Assembly: GCF_019320115.1 (NCBI RefSeq)
Contig: NC_089587.1
Location: forward strand, 80,893,957-80,957,956
Source of the DNA: Miscanthus floridulus
Lineage: Eukaryota > Streptophyta > Magnoliopsida > Poales > Poaceae
Reading direction: 5' to 3'
DNA: 64,000 nucleotides
The position numbers were made by a program, and so were the translations under genes. A model generated the notes under the pieces. That model ran no database searches. It was not told the origin of the DNA and saw nothing but the letters and a program-made list of their open reading frames with translations. Positions within the stretch are counted from its first letter, which is position 1. Each line of letters starts with the position of its first letter. This document shows, one piece after another, positions 45,402-56,030 of this stretch.

Positions 45402-46096
45402 AGCTGGCGGTGAGCCGGTGATGGCGGCGGCGGGCGAACGGCGCGGCCAGAAGCACGTGCTCCTTGCACCGGGAGGGACAAGCGCAGACACCGCCGCCGT
45501 GACGGGCGGAGGAGGGGGAATTCGGCGAAGCAGTAGCTAGGGTTTTGCAATTGCAGTGGTGAATTCGGCTTCGAACTCAGGTGCACATCAGATTAGTTTT
45601 TGCCTCCGCCGTCCGCGTCGGCCGATGTACCTGACGCTGACGGAGACACGGGACGAGAACTCGGACCACGAGGCGGGCCCAGATGAGAACTTTCGGCCCA
45701 GATCAGATACGTGGGCCCTTCTAATCTTGCGGGCAAAGATGTTCTAGCCCATTACAAATTCTGTTGAAGTTTTTTTTTTTGGAAAAAAAATCATTTCACC
45801 TCTAAACTACTGTCATAGTCTAATTTTTCTTCTCAAACTAAACTCTCAGAACCACTCAAATTTTATTCTTATTTTGGTTTCAAGTGTTTTAGGTGGCTTT
45901 GTCTTCTTTATTAAAAAATTTGATTTTAAACCACATAAAATGTCTCCAGACTCCAAAGCTTGTTGCATGGTTGCATCTTATGTTTTCTTTGTGGTGGAAC
46001 ATTTTCAAACACATGTGCCTGTTGCATTGTTGCATCTTATGTATTCTTTGTTGTGGAACATTTTCGAAACATGTTTAGACATTAATTAGATGTTTT

Positions 46097-46516
46097 GTGA
46101 ATTTTCTAGATTTTTCTCATATTCTTAGAGCTAAATCTAACTTTTGTGAGATATTAAATTGTAGTTCGTTTTTTTTTTTCGTTTTGTTGGTAGCACTGCG
46201 TTTTTTAAGAGATGTTAGTGACCAAGAGAGTGAGCACAACACTTTGCGTTCTCGCTCGCTCGCCTCAGTTCACATTCACAAGTTGCCAACCTTTGATGAA
46301 AGGAGAGCTACTGCATCTTTCCTGGTCTTCGCTTGCTTTTGCTGCATCACACGCAGGAGCAGCTGCGAGCCTTGGACCTCGCTCGCCGCCCCTGTGAACT
46401 GTCACGGGCCTTCCCTCCGGCGCCTCTCCTTTCCCCTCCCGGCTGCCGTCTCCTCACACACACTTGCACGGCATGGACGATGGCACCATTCTGCTCATCG
46501 ATCGCCACATGTTCGA
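46097..46516. other. Upstream region of the DUF3537 gene
   Basis: Intergenic DNA between the divergently placed RanBP2-type gene (minus) and DUF3537 gene (plus); their start codons are about 1.2 kb apart. AT-rich to about 46200, then GC rises. No gene is supported. Confidence 0.35.
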
Positions 46517-46524
46517 CTATATAT
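46517..46524 (+). promoter_or_regulatory. TATA-like box for the DUF3537 gene
   Basis: ctatatat lies 70-77 bases before the ATG at 46594 in otherwise GC-rich sequence, a suitable distance for a short 5' untranslated leader. Confidence 0.45.
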
Positions 46525-46593
46525 TCCATACCTGCAGCTCGACGGCTTCGTTCTCATCAACTGTCTCGAAGCATCTAGTCTAGCGGTGGCGCA

Positions 46594-48173
46594 ATGGACT
46601 CTGAGGACGAGGAGCAGGGCTCATCGCCGGAGTCAGATCCCCCGCCGCCTCCGTCGCCGTCGCCATCACAGCGGCCGCTGCTGCTGAACCCGGCGTACGC
46701 GCAGTGCAAGTCAGTGATCCACGACGAGCTGCGCAGCTTCCGCGTGTTCCTGCAGTGGTGCGCGCTGGACCACAGCACCCGCGCGGGTCGCGCCGCCTCG
46801 TACGCGGCGTTCGTGGCGCTGGCGCTCCTGGTGCCCGCCGCGGTGTCGCTGTCGCTCCGCGCCGACGCCGCGCTGTCCCCGGCATCGGCGTCCGCCATCT
46901 CCTTCAACCGCGTCGCGCAGGCCCCCGCCACGGGGCTCGCCGTCATCTCCTTCGCCACGATGGCTGCCTTCTTCCGCCGCCTCGGCGGCCTGCGGCAGCT
47001 GCTGTTCCTGGACGGCGCGCTCCGCGACGACACCGCCTTCGTCCGGCGCGGGTACGCGCGGGAGCTGGACCGCGCGTTCCGCACACTGGCCGCGCTCCTG
47101 CTCCCGTCGCTCTGCGTGGAGGCCGCGCACAAGGCCATATTCTTCTTCTGTACCGTCAGGGTGGAGCCGCCCGCCGCGGTGGCATCGGTGTTTCCCTTCA
47201 GCATGCTGCTGCTGCCGTGGCGCGCGGTGGCGCTGGTCGCCACGGTGGCGTCGTGGGTGTACCGCACGGGGGTGTTCCTGCTGGTGTGCGTGCTGTTCCG
47301 CCTCACCTGCGAGCTCCAGATCCTGCGCTTCGAGGGCATCTACAGCATGTTCGACGTGGAGGCACGCCCCGCCGCCGCCGCCGAGATCTTCGCGGAGCAC
47401 TGCCGCATCCGCACACAGCTGCTCGCCACCAGCCACCGGTACAGGGTGTTCATCATCTGCTGCCTCGTCACCATCACCGTCAGCCAGCTCGGCACGCTCC
47501 TCGTCGCCCTCTCGTCCAGGGACGCCAAGAGCTTCTCCAATACCGGCGACCTCCTGGTACGCACGCACGACACTACACACCACACCACGCGACGGCGAAG
47601 GCCTCGTCACTCTAAGAATGTCCCCTGAAACTACTAGGACTCGCGCTCGTGCGTTGAGTTGTTGCGTGCAGGTCGGCTCGGCGGTGCAGCTGAGCGGCTT
47701 CTTCATGTGCCTGCTGGGCGCGGCCAGGATCACGCACAGGGCGCAGAGGATGGTGTCCATCGCCAGCCAGTGGCACATGAGCATGGAGTCGTCCATGCAC
47801 CACGGCAAATCGTCGTCGCTGGCCACCACGTCGGCCAGCGACGTCATCGACGCGTCGTCCGGCTCGTCGACGGTCGTCTCCCTGGCGGAGCCCGGAGCGC
47901 CGTGCTCGTACAGGAGCAGACAAGCACTCGGTACGCATGCAATTTTTACTAAGCTTGTATGTATTTTCTTTGCTGCCCTGCTGCCACAGAGTCACAGAGT
48001 GAGACTGAGAGGCTGGCTTTTGCTGTGTGGGGCATGCAGTGACGTACCTACGGCACAACGGCGGCGGGATCACCCTGTTCGGCTTCACGCTGGACAGGCG
48101 CCTCCTCCACACCATCTTCGTCTTCGAGATGACTCTGGTGCTCTGGATCCTCAGCAAAGTCGTGGTGCTCTAG
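46594..48173 (+). CDS. DUF3537 multi-pass membrane protein (plant gustatory-receptor-like family)
   Basis: Three exons (46594-47556, 47672-47930, 48040-48173) with GT-AG introns give 451 residues ending KVVVL*. The N-terminus is acidic then Pro/Ser-rich (SDPPPPPSPSPSQRPLLLN). Hydrophobic segments occur at residues about 68-88, 110-127, 163-187, 194-235 (probably two), 284-306, the start of exon 2 (about 322-345) and the C-terminus (LHTIFVFEMTLVLWILSKVV), giving about seven membrane spans. A Ser-rich loop is encoded by exon 2. The family (DUF3537, PF12056 from memory) has been proposed to be the plant relative of insect gustatory/odorant receptors (GRLs). Its molecular function in plants is not established, so any ion-channel role is inference. 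The start is the first ATG after the TATA-like box and in-frame stops. The long overlapping minus-strand frames are GC-driven shadows. Confidence 0.88.
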
Positions 48174-48510
48174 TACTACTAGGACTAGGAGTCTGGGACC
48201 ATCCATGTGTATATATATACGAGCCACGACTGTCAGTCGCATAGCAATGCTACTACAATTTTCGCTCGCAACTGTACCTATCTTGCCTATTGGTGCAAGT
48301 ATAAATTCAGTCAAGACACAAGACTGCCTTGATTTACGAGTGATTATTCTCTCTTTTCTTTCTGAGAAACAAAGAACTTCTATTGATCAATCACAAGGTG
48401 ATACAGTCGTAGAGAACCAAATGCTGGATCAACACAAAAAGGAAACATTTTAATGAGGATCATGACCAGGCAATTTGCAAATCTGTACAAATGTCCAGTC
48501 ATCACATTAT

Positions 48511-48753
48511 GGTCCAGTTTAGTTACCAAAATATTTTGCAAAATTTTTCACATTCCCCGTCACATCGAATCTTTAGACGCATGCATGAAGCATTAAATAT
48601 AAATAAAAAATAAAACTAATTACACAGTTTAGACGAAATCCACGAGACGAATCTTTTAAGCCTAATTAGACTATGATTAGACACTATTTACCAAATAACA
48701 ACGAAAATGCTACAGTAGCCATTTTGCCAAAAAATTTGGAACCAAACAAGGCC
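48511..48753. mobile_element. Tourist-like MITE, 243 bp
   Basis: The element runs from ggtccagtttagttaccaaa to ttggaaccaaacaaggcc, with TAT on both sides (48508-48510 and 48754-48756). Internal words gtcacatcgaatcttt, gcatgcatgaagcattaaat and gagacgaatcttttaagcct identify the same family as the copy at 10762-10993. It lies about 340 bp downstream of the DUF3537 stop codon. Confidence 0.8.
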
Positions 48754-49029
48754 TATGCGAGTCATGATGTCTCTGAATATTACCGCTTAATAATGCATTC
48801 ACACCTTTATATTCAGCCTTCTCGGGAACAGAATAAACAAACGGCTTTCCTAACGCCCTGACGTCTGGCCCACCAGATACGTCCGAACGCCGCTCCTGTC
48901 CGCAAACCCACCCGCCCCTGAAACGTAAAAAATAAACGAATAGAATTGTGTCCACCGCGCCCCTGCCTCGTTCCCCACCGCACACCGTTCTTCCACCGCG
49001 CCTCTGTCCCAAGAGCACAAAATACTTTA

Positions 49030-49215
49030 AGTGCAACGTCACAAATTATGTAAACTATGTAGTGCAACATCAGAATATAAATACTGCAACATCGTAAAAC
49101 TATGTAGTGCAACATCGAAAATTATGTACTCCAACATCGAAAATTATGTACTACAATATCGAAAAATTATGTACTGCAACGTCGAAAAAAGTAGTAATGC
49201 AACATCGCCAAATCA
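49030..49215. repeat. Minisatellite, about 7 imperfect units of 24-28 bp
   Basis: The unit is tgcaacatcg(a)aaaattatgta followed by ct or gt, repeated imperfectly from about 49033 to 49209. Spacing and sequence vary from unit to unit. Confidence 0.8.
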
Positions 49216-49219
49216 ACCA

Positions 49220-49860
49220 TAAAACATGGAAATAGAAACATCTCAAATCACCTTTCAGTGCTGCAAACATTTGAAAAGATAATTTCAACAATTTAAATCA
49301 TTTGCCACAACACATAGAAAAAGTTAAAACTCACAAGTTGCACGTTAGGGGAAAAATTTGGCCTCGTTCGGCTTACCTCATATTCGGCTTGTTTTTTCAG
49401 CCGAAGCAGTATTTTTCTCTCACAATAATTCAGTCAGAACAGTGTTTTCCAGCCAGTTTAAGCCAAGATTCAGCAAGCCGAACGGGGCCACAATCTCAAT
49501 ATTAGAACTCTCTTTCTGCAACACATGAATCACCCTATTGCAACATTCGAAAATCATCTGTTGCAACATCTAAAAATCCCCTTGCAACACAGAGAAACAG
49601 TAAACACAACAGCAAAGGGGATGGGTTCGAGGTACAGGCTGCTCCAGCCCCTGGCCCATCACCTTCGAACCCGTCGGAGGAAGGAGGGAATAGGACCCCA
49701 GATCTCACCGGAACCTTAGCCACCGCCGCGTCCCTCAGATCTAGAGGAGGAGGAGGAGAAGGGCTAAGATCCAGAAAAGGAGGAGGAGTGCTCAGATCTA
49801 GAGGAGGGCCGACTTACCTCGGCCAGAGCCGACGCCGTCGTCCTTGTCTATGGTGGGGGT
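49220..49860. other. Intergenic, one small MITE, otherwise unassigned
   Basis: Contains the 130-bp inverted-repeat element at 49360-49489 and, at 49610-49860, a GC-rich region with aggaggaggag runs. This region continues beyond the solo LTR at 53783. No gene is supported. Confidence 0.35.
49360..49489. mobile_element. Short MITE, 'ggcctcgttcggctt' family, 130 bp
   Basis: The ends ggcctcgttcggctt and aagccgaacggggcc are inverted repeats, and the middle carries cagtatttttctctcacaat. Related partial copies occur at 55447-55582 and 61531-61627. Superfamily not assigned and no clear target duplication seen. Confidence 0.65.
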
Positions 49861-49866
49861 GCAGGG

Positions 49867-52800
49867 TGTAACAGAACCGACAAATTATACGAAATTAAGT
49901 AAGAAAATCATCCGCCAGAGCAGACGATTTAGCAAACTTAAGCCCGTATAGCCCGGTAGTCCGTGAAATCATGAAGGATTTCAAACCAACTCACATACCA
50001 GCCAAGATCGTAATAAATTTAGCGGTCACCATCACATATTACATAAAAGTTCGCATCACAGGTACATCAGAGTTTAAACATAGTTATTACAAACGAGTTC
50101 GAATAAAAGTAGCGGAAGCCATTTGTTCAAAACCACACGCACTCACACGAAGTTCAAATACAGTGCCAGCTAATGATCATCTCCAACAAAAGCATTAGAC
50201 GAGACGTAAGGAATGACCATGCACATGGTCCTAAGCATCACCCATCGCAGGATAAAGGTAGTTGATACAGTAGCCGTAATACATCTGCCCATCTGCAACA
50301 AGTGGGAATAAAACCCTGAGTACGAGAAGGTACTCAGCTAGACTTACCTGACATAACCGAAAATAAAGTGACACCAAGGATTATGAAGGGCTTTATAGTA
50401 GGGTAGCTGACTCATTTGTAAAAAGAGGCATTTTTAGTATTTCAAGAACCTTTCCAAAAGCATTATTATCAAGTTAACTATTATTAACCTGTCGACTACA
50501 TTTGCACCTATACTAGAGCAAGCATGTGATTAAGCAAATAATGATAACCAATGATCATTAACAACTTTCATAATGTCATATTCATTATAACTCTCCAAGT
50601 GTTCCATCAACATTACTACGATGAAGTCACTCAAGTCAAGTGCTCACTATCCAGGAGCGATGGCGATTCGAATCGATTCCTAACCAGCTGGTGATTTATT
50701 CCTTACACAAATCTCACTCACCCGCTAAAGTGAGGTATCGGTCACCGAGTCAACTATCTAGGAAAATCTCGAGTTTGCCAGGAACCACATGTACCCCGGG
50801 GCCGACCGACTGCCTTTCGGTCTTATCATCGCGCCCCCGTGTCCTACCACACCTGCTCCGGTACAGTGCGCTGCGGGCAATCTACTCGGCCCGAATAATC
50901 TCCCAGCTTCGCGATCAAAAGGTACTTTATTCGACCAGCTAAATGTAAGGCATGTATTCAACATCACTCGAGGCCCAACAACGGTCGGTCCTTAATCGAC
51001 ACAGACGGAAAGCACTACAGTCCGAAACTCTGTAAGTCTCCGCCCGGTCTCAACTTCAAGTAACACTTAGTTATACCATGACTACATAGTTATCCAAGCA
51101 GATCCAGGTAACCACCTATAGCTCACAGATGACAGGAAATCACCTGACTTCTACCAGTCTAAGCCAGCTAAGCATTGACTCGACTACGGATACCAGGGTA
51201 ACAAGGATATAGTAGAACAAAGGTAGACAAGGTATAATGCAGCAATGGTTGCAAACAACTCCTGAACGTAATGCATCAATTAAAATAAAGCATTAATTAA
51301 TAATCACAAACCGGGGAGAAAAATGCTCCGGGGCTTGCCTCTCTCGAAGGAGCTCGAGCGGTGATCGGGGCACTCCAGAAGTTCCTCAACGTCCTCCTCG
51401 TCTGCTTCGGTCACTTCCTACGGCTGAACCTCGAGCTACTCCTCGGGCTCCTCGGGTATGACGATCGGGCTCTTGGTTTGCGATCCTGTATGATGCAGAT
51501 GCTTAAGTGCTTATGCAAAAAAGGTACATCGAATGAAATGAACACAATGAATATGCTTCAATGCAAGGTAGTCAACATCATCCAAGAACACGTACTACAA
51601 GCAGATGTCATCTAGTGCATTCTCTTCTACTACTAAGATGCTAAGTTAACACATCTCATTAAATGCTTCAAAGATACACCAAAGCTTCACTAATTTCTTA
51701 ATCATGCATAAAGCAACATTTGATTAAACCCTAATTAATAATAGGTTTGAATAGCAACATCTATTTTTATAGCTTAGAAAAATCTTAGAAAATTACCATA
51801 GCACAGTGCTACCCTAAGTAGTCTACCATCAGATTTTTATGGCATTTGAATAAGTGGAGTAGCCTACACAAAAATGACAAGCTATGGCATAATTATGAAC
51901 ATGAAAATACTTTGTATTATGAAAAGTGTCAAACAACAGATGTAATATTTTCCTATGTTCTACACAGTAAATAATCATTGCACAAAAATTATCACATGCA
52001 TGTTTTATACAAATTTTGCTCTCTAGCAAAAATAACAAAAATCAGACATTAAAGGCACTTGAACTACATCTCATAATTTTTCTACAGGACATGTATGGCA
52101 TATATTTTTCCTATAAAGTACATTACACAAGAAGAGTAACAAACTTGGAATCATATTTTTCTGATACATATAGGATTTACTAAACATTTTACAAGATATC
52201 AGCAATATCAAGAATTAAATAAAGCTCTACATTAAAGTATCTCAAAAATGACATGCAATATTTTTATCATGTAGATCTGGTGACAAGGAACACAACAAAA
52301 TTTGTTTCAACAAATTTGAAGCCATTTTGAGCAAGTTAAAAATTTCCAAAGCATTTAAATAGAAATCTGAAAATCATTTCTTAAATGCTTTCAGAAATCA
52401 GCCGATGAAAACGCTGGGTGCACCCAGTGCTGTGCACCCAGACCCGAGTCAAGGCGCTGACGAGTGGGCCCCTACGGTCAACGGCCCCCACCTGTCGGTC
52501 AGACCGAGACAGGGGGCGGAGCTGACCGGCCGGCTCTCGCCGACGGTGAGCTAGCCGGCGGCGCAACCACCACCACCAGCTCACCCGCGACGAGGCAGAC
52601 ACGGTGCACCAAGAGAAGGCACGGGAGGAGCTCAGAATGGGGCTCGACGGCGCGCATGGCGGAGCGGTGGTGCGGTTCACCGACGGGCCAAGAAGGGGCG
52701 CGAGAGGTGGCGTGGGAGCTTCACCGAGTTCGTGCGGTGCTCGTGCGCGTGAAGGGAGAGCGAGGAGGAGGACGGAGGGGCGAGGTCCATGGAGCGGAGC

Positions 52801-53782
52801 GCTCCGGCGAGCTCGGCCACGACTCCGACGAGAGATTCCCGGGGAAGGGGAGCTTCCCATGGCTTACCGAGGTGAGCACGAGGTGCGCGAGGAGGAGGCG
52901 ATGCTCAGGGCAAGATGGAGATGTCTCCGGCGCACTGGAGCGGCCGGAACAGCCAACGCCGGCGATGGCGCGTGGCGGAGGAGAGTGCTGCGGCTGCTGC
53001 TTGCGCTGGCGGAGGTGAGAGAGCGAAATGGAGGAGTGAGGAGGAGCGCGGCGCGGTCGGGCAGGTGAAGGCGCGACAGGAGGGCGCGGGGCAGGCCGGG
53101 GCTGCCGCGCGGCATGCTCGCCGGCGCATGGCGGCCACGCGGCGTGCGCGCTCTGATGCGGCCGGGCGCGTGCGCGGCGGACGGGCGCGGCGCGCGGGAG
53201 CAGGGGCGCGGCGCGGAGGCAGGCGGGGCCGGCCTGTGCGACTGGGCCGAAGGCGAGGCGCGCGGCCCATTTAAGGAAAAATGTTCTTTTTTCCAATTAT
53301 TTTCAATTCCTTTTTTATTCAAATGAATTTTTTAACCATTTCAAAGCAGTTTCAAAAGTTGGTGTAAAAATGAAAGTTGTTCCATTTTTCAAGATCTACA
53401 ACTTTGCTTTTATGACCAAAGTCCAATTCCAAATAGATTTTGAATTACAAAATAAACATCAATATTAATTCCAAACCCTAATTTTGAAGAATTATTTAAA
53501 AGCAAAATTTGGCAAAATTTTAAATGCAAACTTTGCTCCAATTTGTATCCTAAATATTTAGAAGCTATCCTAGTGATCAAACAAGAAATCATGGCATCCA
53601 AACATGAGCATGGCATTTCACATTGTTTTAAACATAATGAATTTCAATCAACTTAAGCACCACATGGAATGATACTTCATTTCTTTCAAAATGAAATGCA
53701 TGAATGATGCTTATGCATGAGGTGATGATGATTATGCTCATGGGATGAAATGGTAATGCATGCTTAACACCGAGGTGTTACA
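49867..53782 (-). mobile_element. Solo LTR, 3.9 kb (Gypsy, probably Del/Tekay-like)
   Basis: The unit starts tgtaacag and ends gtgttaca (TG...CA), and is flanked by CAGGG on both sides (49862-49866 and 53783-53787). There is no internal direct repeat of the ends, no primer-binding site and no coding domain, so it is one LTR left after recombination, not a whole element. On the minus strand it begins TGTAACACCTCGGTGTTA, a start known from long-LTR chromoviruses of the Del/Tekay group in grasses; orientation and family are therefore inferred. It has a GC-rich region (52440-53280) that generates many spurious frames on both strands. Confidence 0.8.
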
Positions 53783-53789
53783 CAGGGTA

Positions 53790-54900
53790 GCAATGGAGGT
53801 CGTAGAGGGGGAGGGAGGGAGGGAGCACGGGCGGCGACAAGCTGGGCGTGGGCGCGGCGTCCGTCCCGAGGGTGGCCCGGAGCATGGCGTGGCCGGGGCG
53901 GCAGTGAGCGAGCAAGCCAACAGATGAGTGCGTGGAGGAGAGAAACGAGCGAGCGAGCGGATGAGTGCGGTTTATTTTTTAATAGGACGGGAATGAGTGG
54001 AAGAGGTGTGTCCGACGCGTCGGACGTCTGATAAGAAACATTATGGATAAACAAAACAAACCACACCACCCCAGCCCTCATGCTGTTTGTTGCATTCCTA
54101 ATCCGATTGCACCTGAGGATTTTGAACGGCCGCTGAGTAGGCAGCCAGGCAGGTGCAGGAACCTGCGCACTGAAGAGTTGACCTTGGGACCTTGTTGCTA
54201 CTTTCGCCATGTGTAGTAGTCAGGCCCATTGAGGAGATAAACAGCAGTAACAGTACACAGCACAAGCATATAAAAGTGAACTGAAACAAGCTGCAGACCA
54301 GGGGGGAACGAAATGAATAACCCTGCGATATTCAGTTTGGAAATTTTCCTAGGCAATTTTTTTTAAGAATTCTCTAAGATGGAACCGATTTTAAGATTTT
54401 TAATTGCATTATTTTCCCTGTGAAAATATTTAGATATCTTTGGAAATTCATTTTTATGATTTTTTTTTATATTTTTAAAATATTTCTAGTCTAATTTAGC
54501 TCTCTGAACTTTCAACTTAGTTCGATTTACTCCTTTAAGGAAGCGCCACATTAGCAAAAAAATACCCAAAGTACAAAAACAAATGGTTTTATTTTATTAT
54601 TCACTGAGGAAAATCATATGACCGCGAGAGAAATAATTTGGACTTTTCCAAAAAAAATTGAAGCGTGATATCCCAAAGGGAAATCGATCTAGCCTAGATC
54701 GGGCCCGTCTGTACCGTGGCCTTTTTCGGCCCATTCCGTCCTACTGCCTCGTTTCCTCCAGTGCGTTCCCGTCTGCCATATTCTGCTTCTGCTACTCGTC
54801 GGCGTGGTCGGGCGGCGTCCGTGGCGGCCGTCGGCGTGGAGGACGTGGGCAGATTGCAAGTTTTTTTACTCTCTCTTTATCGTATCAAATCTTTGACACA
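53790..54900. other. Intergenic, nothing firm
   Basis: A GC-rich patch up to about 54000 continues the sequence present before the solo LTR. The remainder is AT-rich with no gene signal. A short GC-rich patch at 54690-54850 is unassigned. Confidence 0.3.
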
Positions 54901-54906
54901 TACATA

Positions 54907-55040
54907 GAGTATTAAATATAAATAAAAAAATAACTAATTATACAGTTTGATTGTAAATTACGAGACGAATCTTTTAAGCTTAGTTAGACCATGATTGAAC
55001 AATAATTGTTAAATACAAACAAAAATGCTACCATACCCCA
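54907..55040. mobile_element. Partial Tourist-like MITE
   Basis: gagtattaaatataaataaa, ggattgtaaattacgagac-like and gaatcttttaagcttagtta words match the inner and right part of the element at 48511-48753. The left end is missing. Confidence 0.6.
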
Positions 55041-55446
55041 TACTGAATTCTAACCCCAATCTAAACCAGACCATGGTGAAGAAAATGGTGAACCATGCTC
55101 GTATCAACTAGCACAGCAGAACTGAGCAAGGAGGCGGGTGGGTAGACCCTGCTGCCTGCAAGAGAGCATCCGACTACCGTGCATGCCCGACCACCGTAGC
55201 TCAGAGAAGAACCGTTGAAACGACGACAACCTCGTGAGTCGTGTCTCTAACTACCACGACCTAAAATACAAGATATATTTATCCTTTAAAGAGTGCTATA
55301 GGTAAATGATTTAATATATATTTTTATCTTCTTCAACAACAAGACCTAAGAGACAATCATTTCTACAAATAAGCCTTCAAGAGAAAGGATACTCAGATTT
55401 AGGTTATGTCTCTTTCAACACCTAAAATAGGTCTTTCATATATAAA

Positions 55447-55582
55447 CAGCCTGTTTGTTTCGATGTGGCTTGTCGTAAACGATCGTAAATTTTCAACCGA
55501 AACAGTATTTTTCTCTCGTACAAACTAACCCGCAGCACTTTTTCACAAACCAGCGATGATACAAACCAGCCAAACGAGGCAG
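55447..55582. mobile_element. MITE related to the 49.36-kb element, worn
   Basis: cagcctgtttgtttcgatgt at the left and accagccaaacgaggcag at the right are imperfect inverted ends. The core word cagtatttttctctcgtaca is shared with the copies at 49360 and 61531. Confidence 0.5.
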
Positions 55583-56030
55583 AAATACTCTGTTGTTGGA
55601 GGTATAGGTATTACGTTCGCAACGGCGGACAGCCTCGGAGAGCGCGCAATGCGGGCATCGCTATTCTTGGCCAAAACTAGCAGCCGCACCCCCCAAATCC
55701 CCCTCATGGCCGGCCCATGCCATGCGGACGCCTCTCATCTCTCGCCACCGTCCTCGCCGCACGCGCATGGGTGCGTGCGTGCGCGCGGGGAGCTCCTGAA
55801 TCCTCTCTCCTCCCCCTTCTCCGCCTCCCTTTCTCTCTCTTCGCGTCGACCTCCCGCTCTCCTACCTCCCTGGAAAAAAACAGCGTGCCGGCCAGCCTTC
55901 CCCCACTCGCGCGCGCCCGGGAACAGGGGCCGCCCGCAGCATTGCCGCCGGCCAATTCACCCGCCGTCGTCAAGCGCTGGCGCCGGCGGGCTGGCTCCCT
56001 GGCATCGGCGCCGCGGCCGCCTTCCCGGAC
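55583..56030. other. 5' flank of the receptor-like kinase gene
   Basis: GC-rich leader region with Pro/Arg-rich spurious frames. It probably includes promoter and 5' untranslated sequence of the kinase gene; no box could be picked with confidence. Confidence 0.35.

Noticed and set aside
46575..48157. Several long open frames on the minus strand and in shifted plus frames
   Set aside because: Shadows of the GC-rich DUF3537 exons, which alone have domain structure and matching splice sites.
49033..49209. Regularly repeated words considered as a CRISPR-like array
   Set aside because: Units are contiguous and imperfect with no unique spacers, in plant nuclear DNA: a minisatellite.
52381..53326. 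Cluster of long Arg/Ala/Pro-rich frames
   Set aside because: They lie inside the solo LTR and occur on both strands; composition artefacts.
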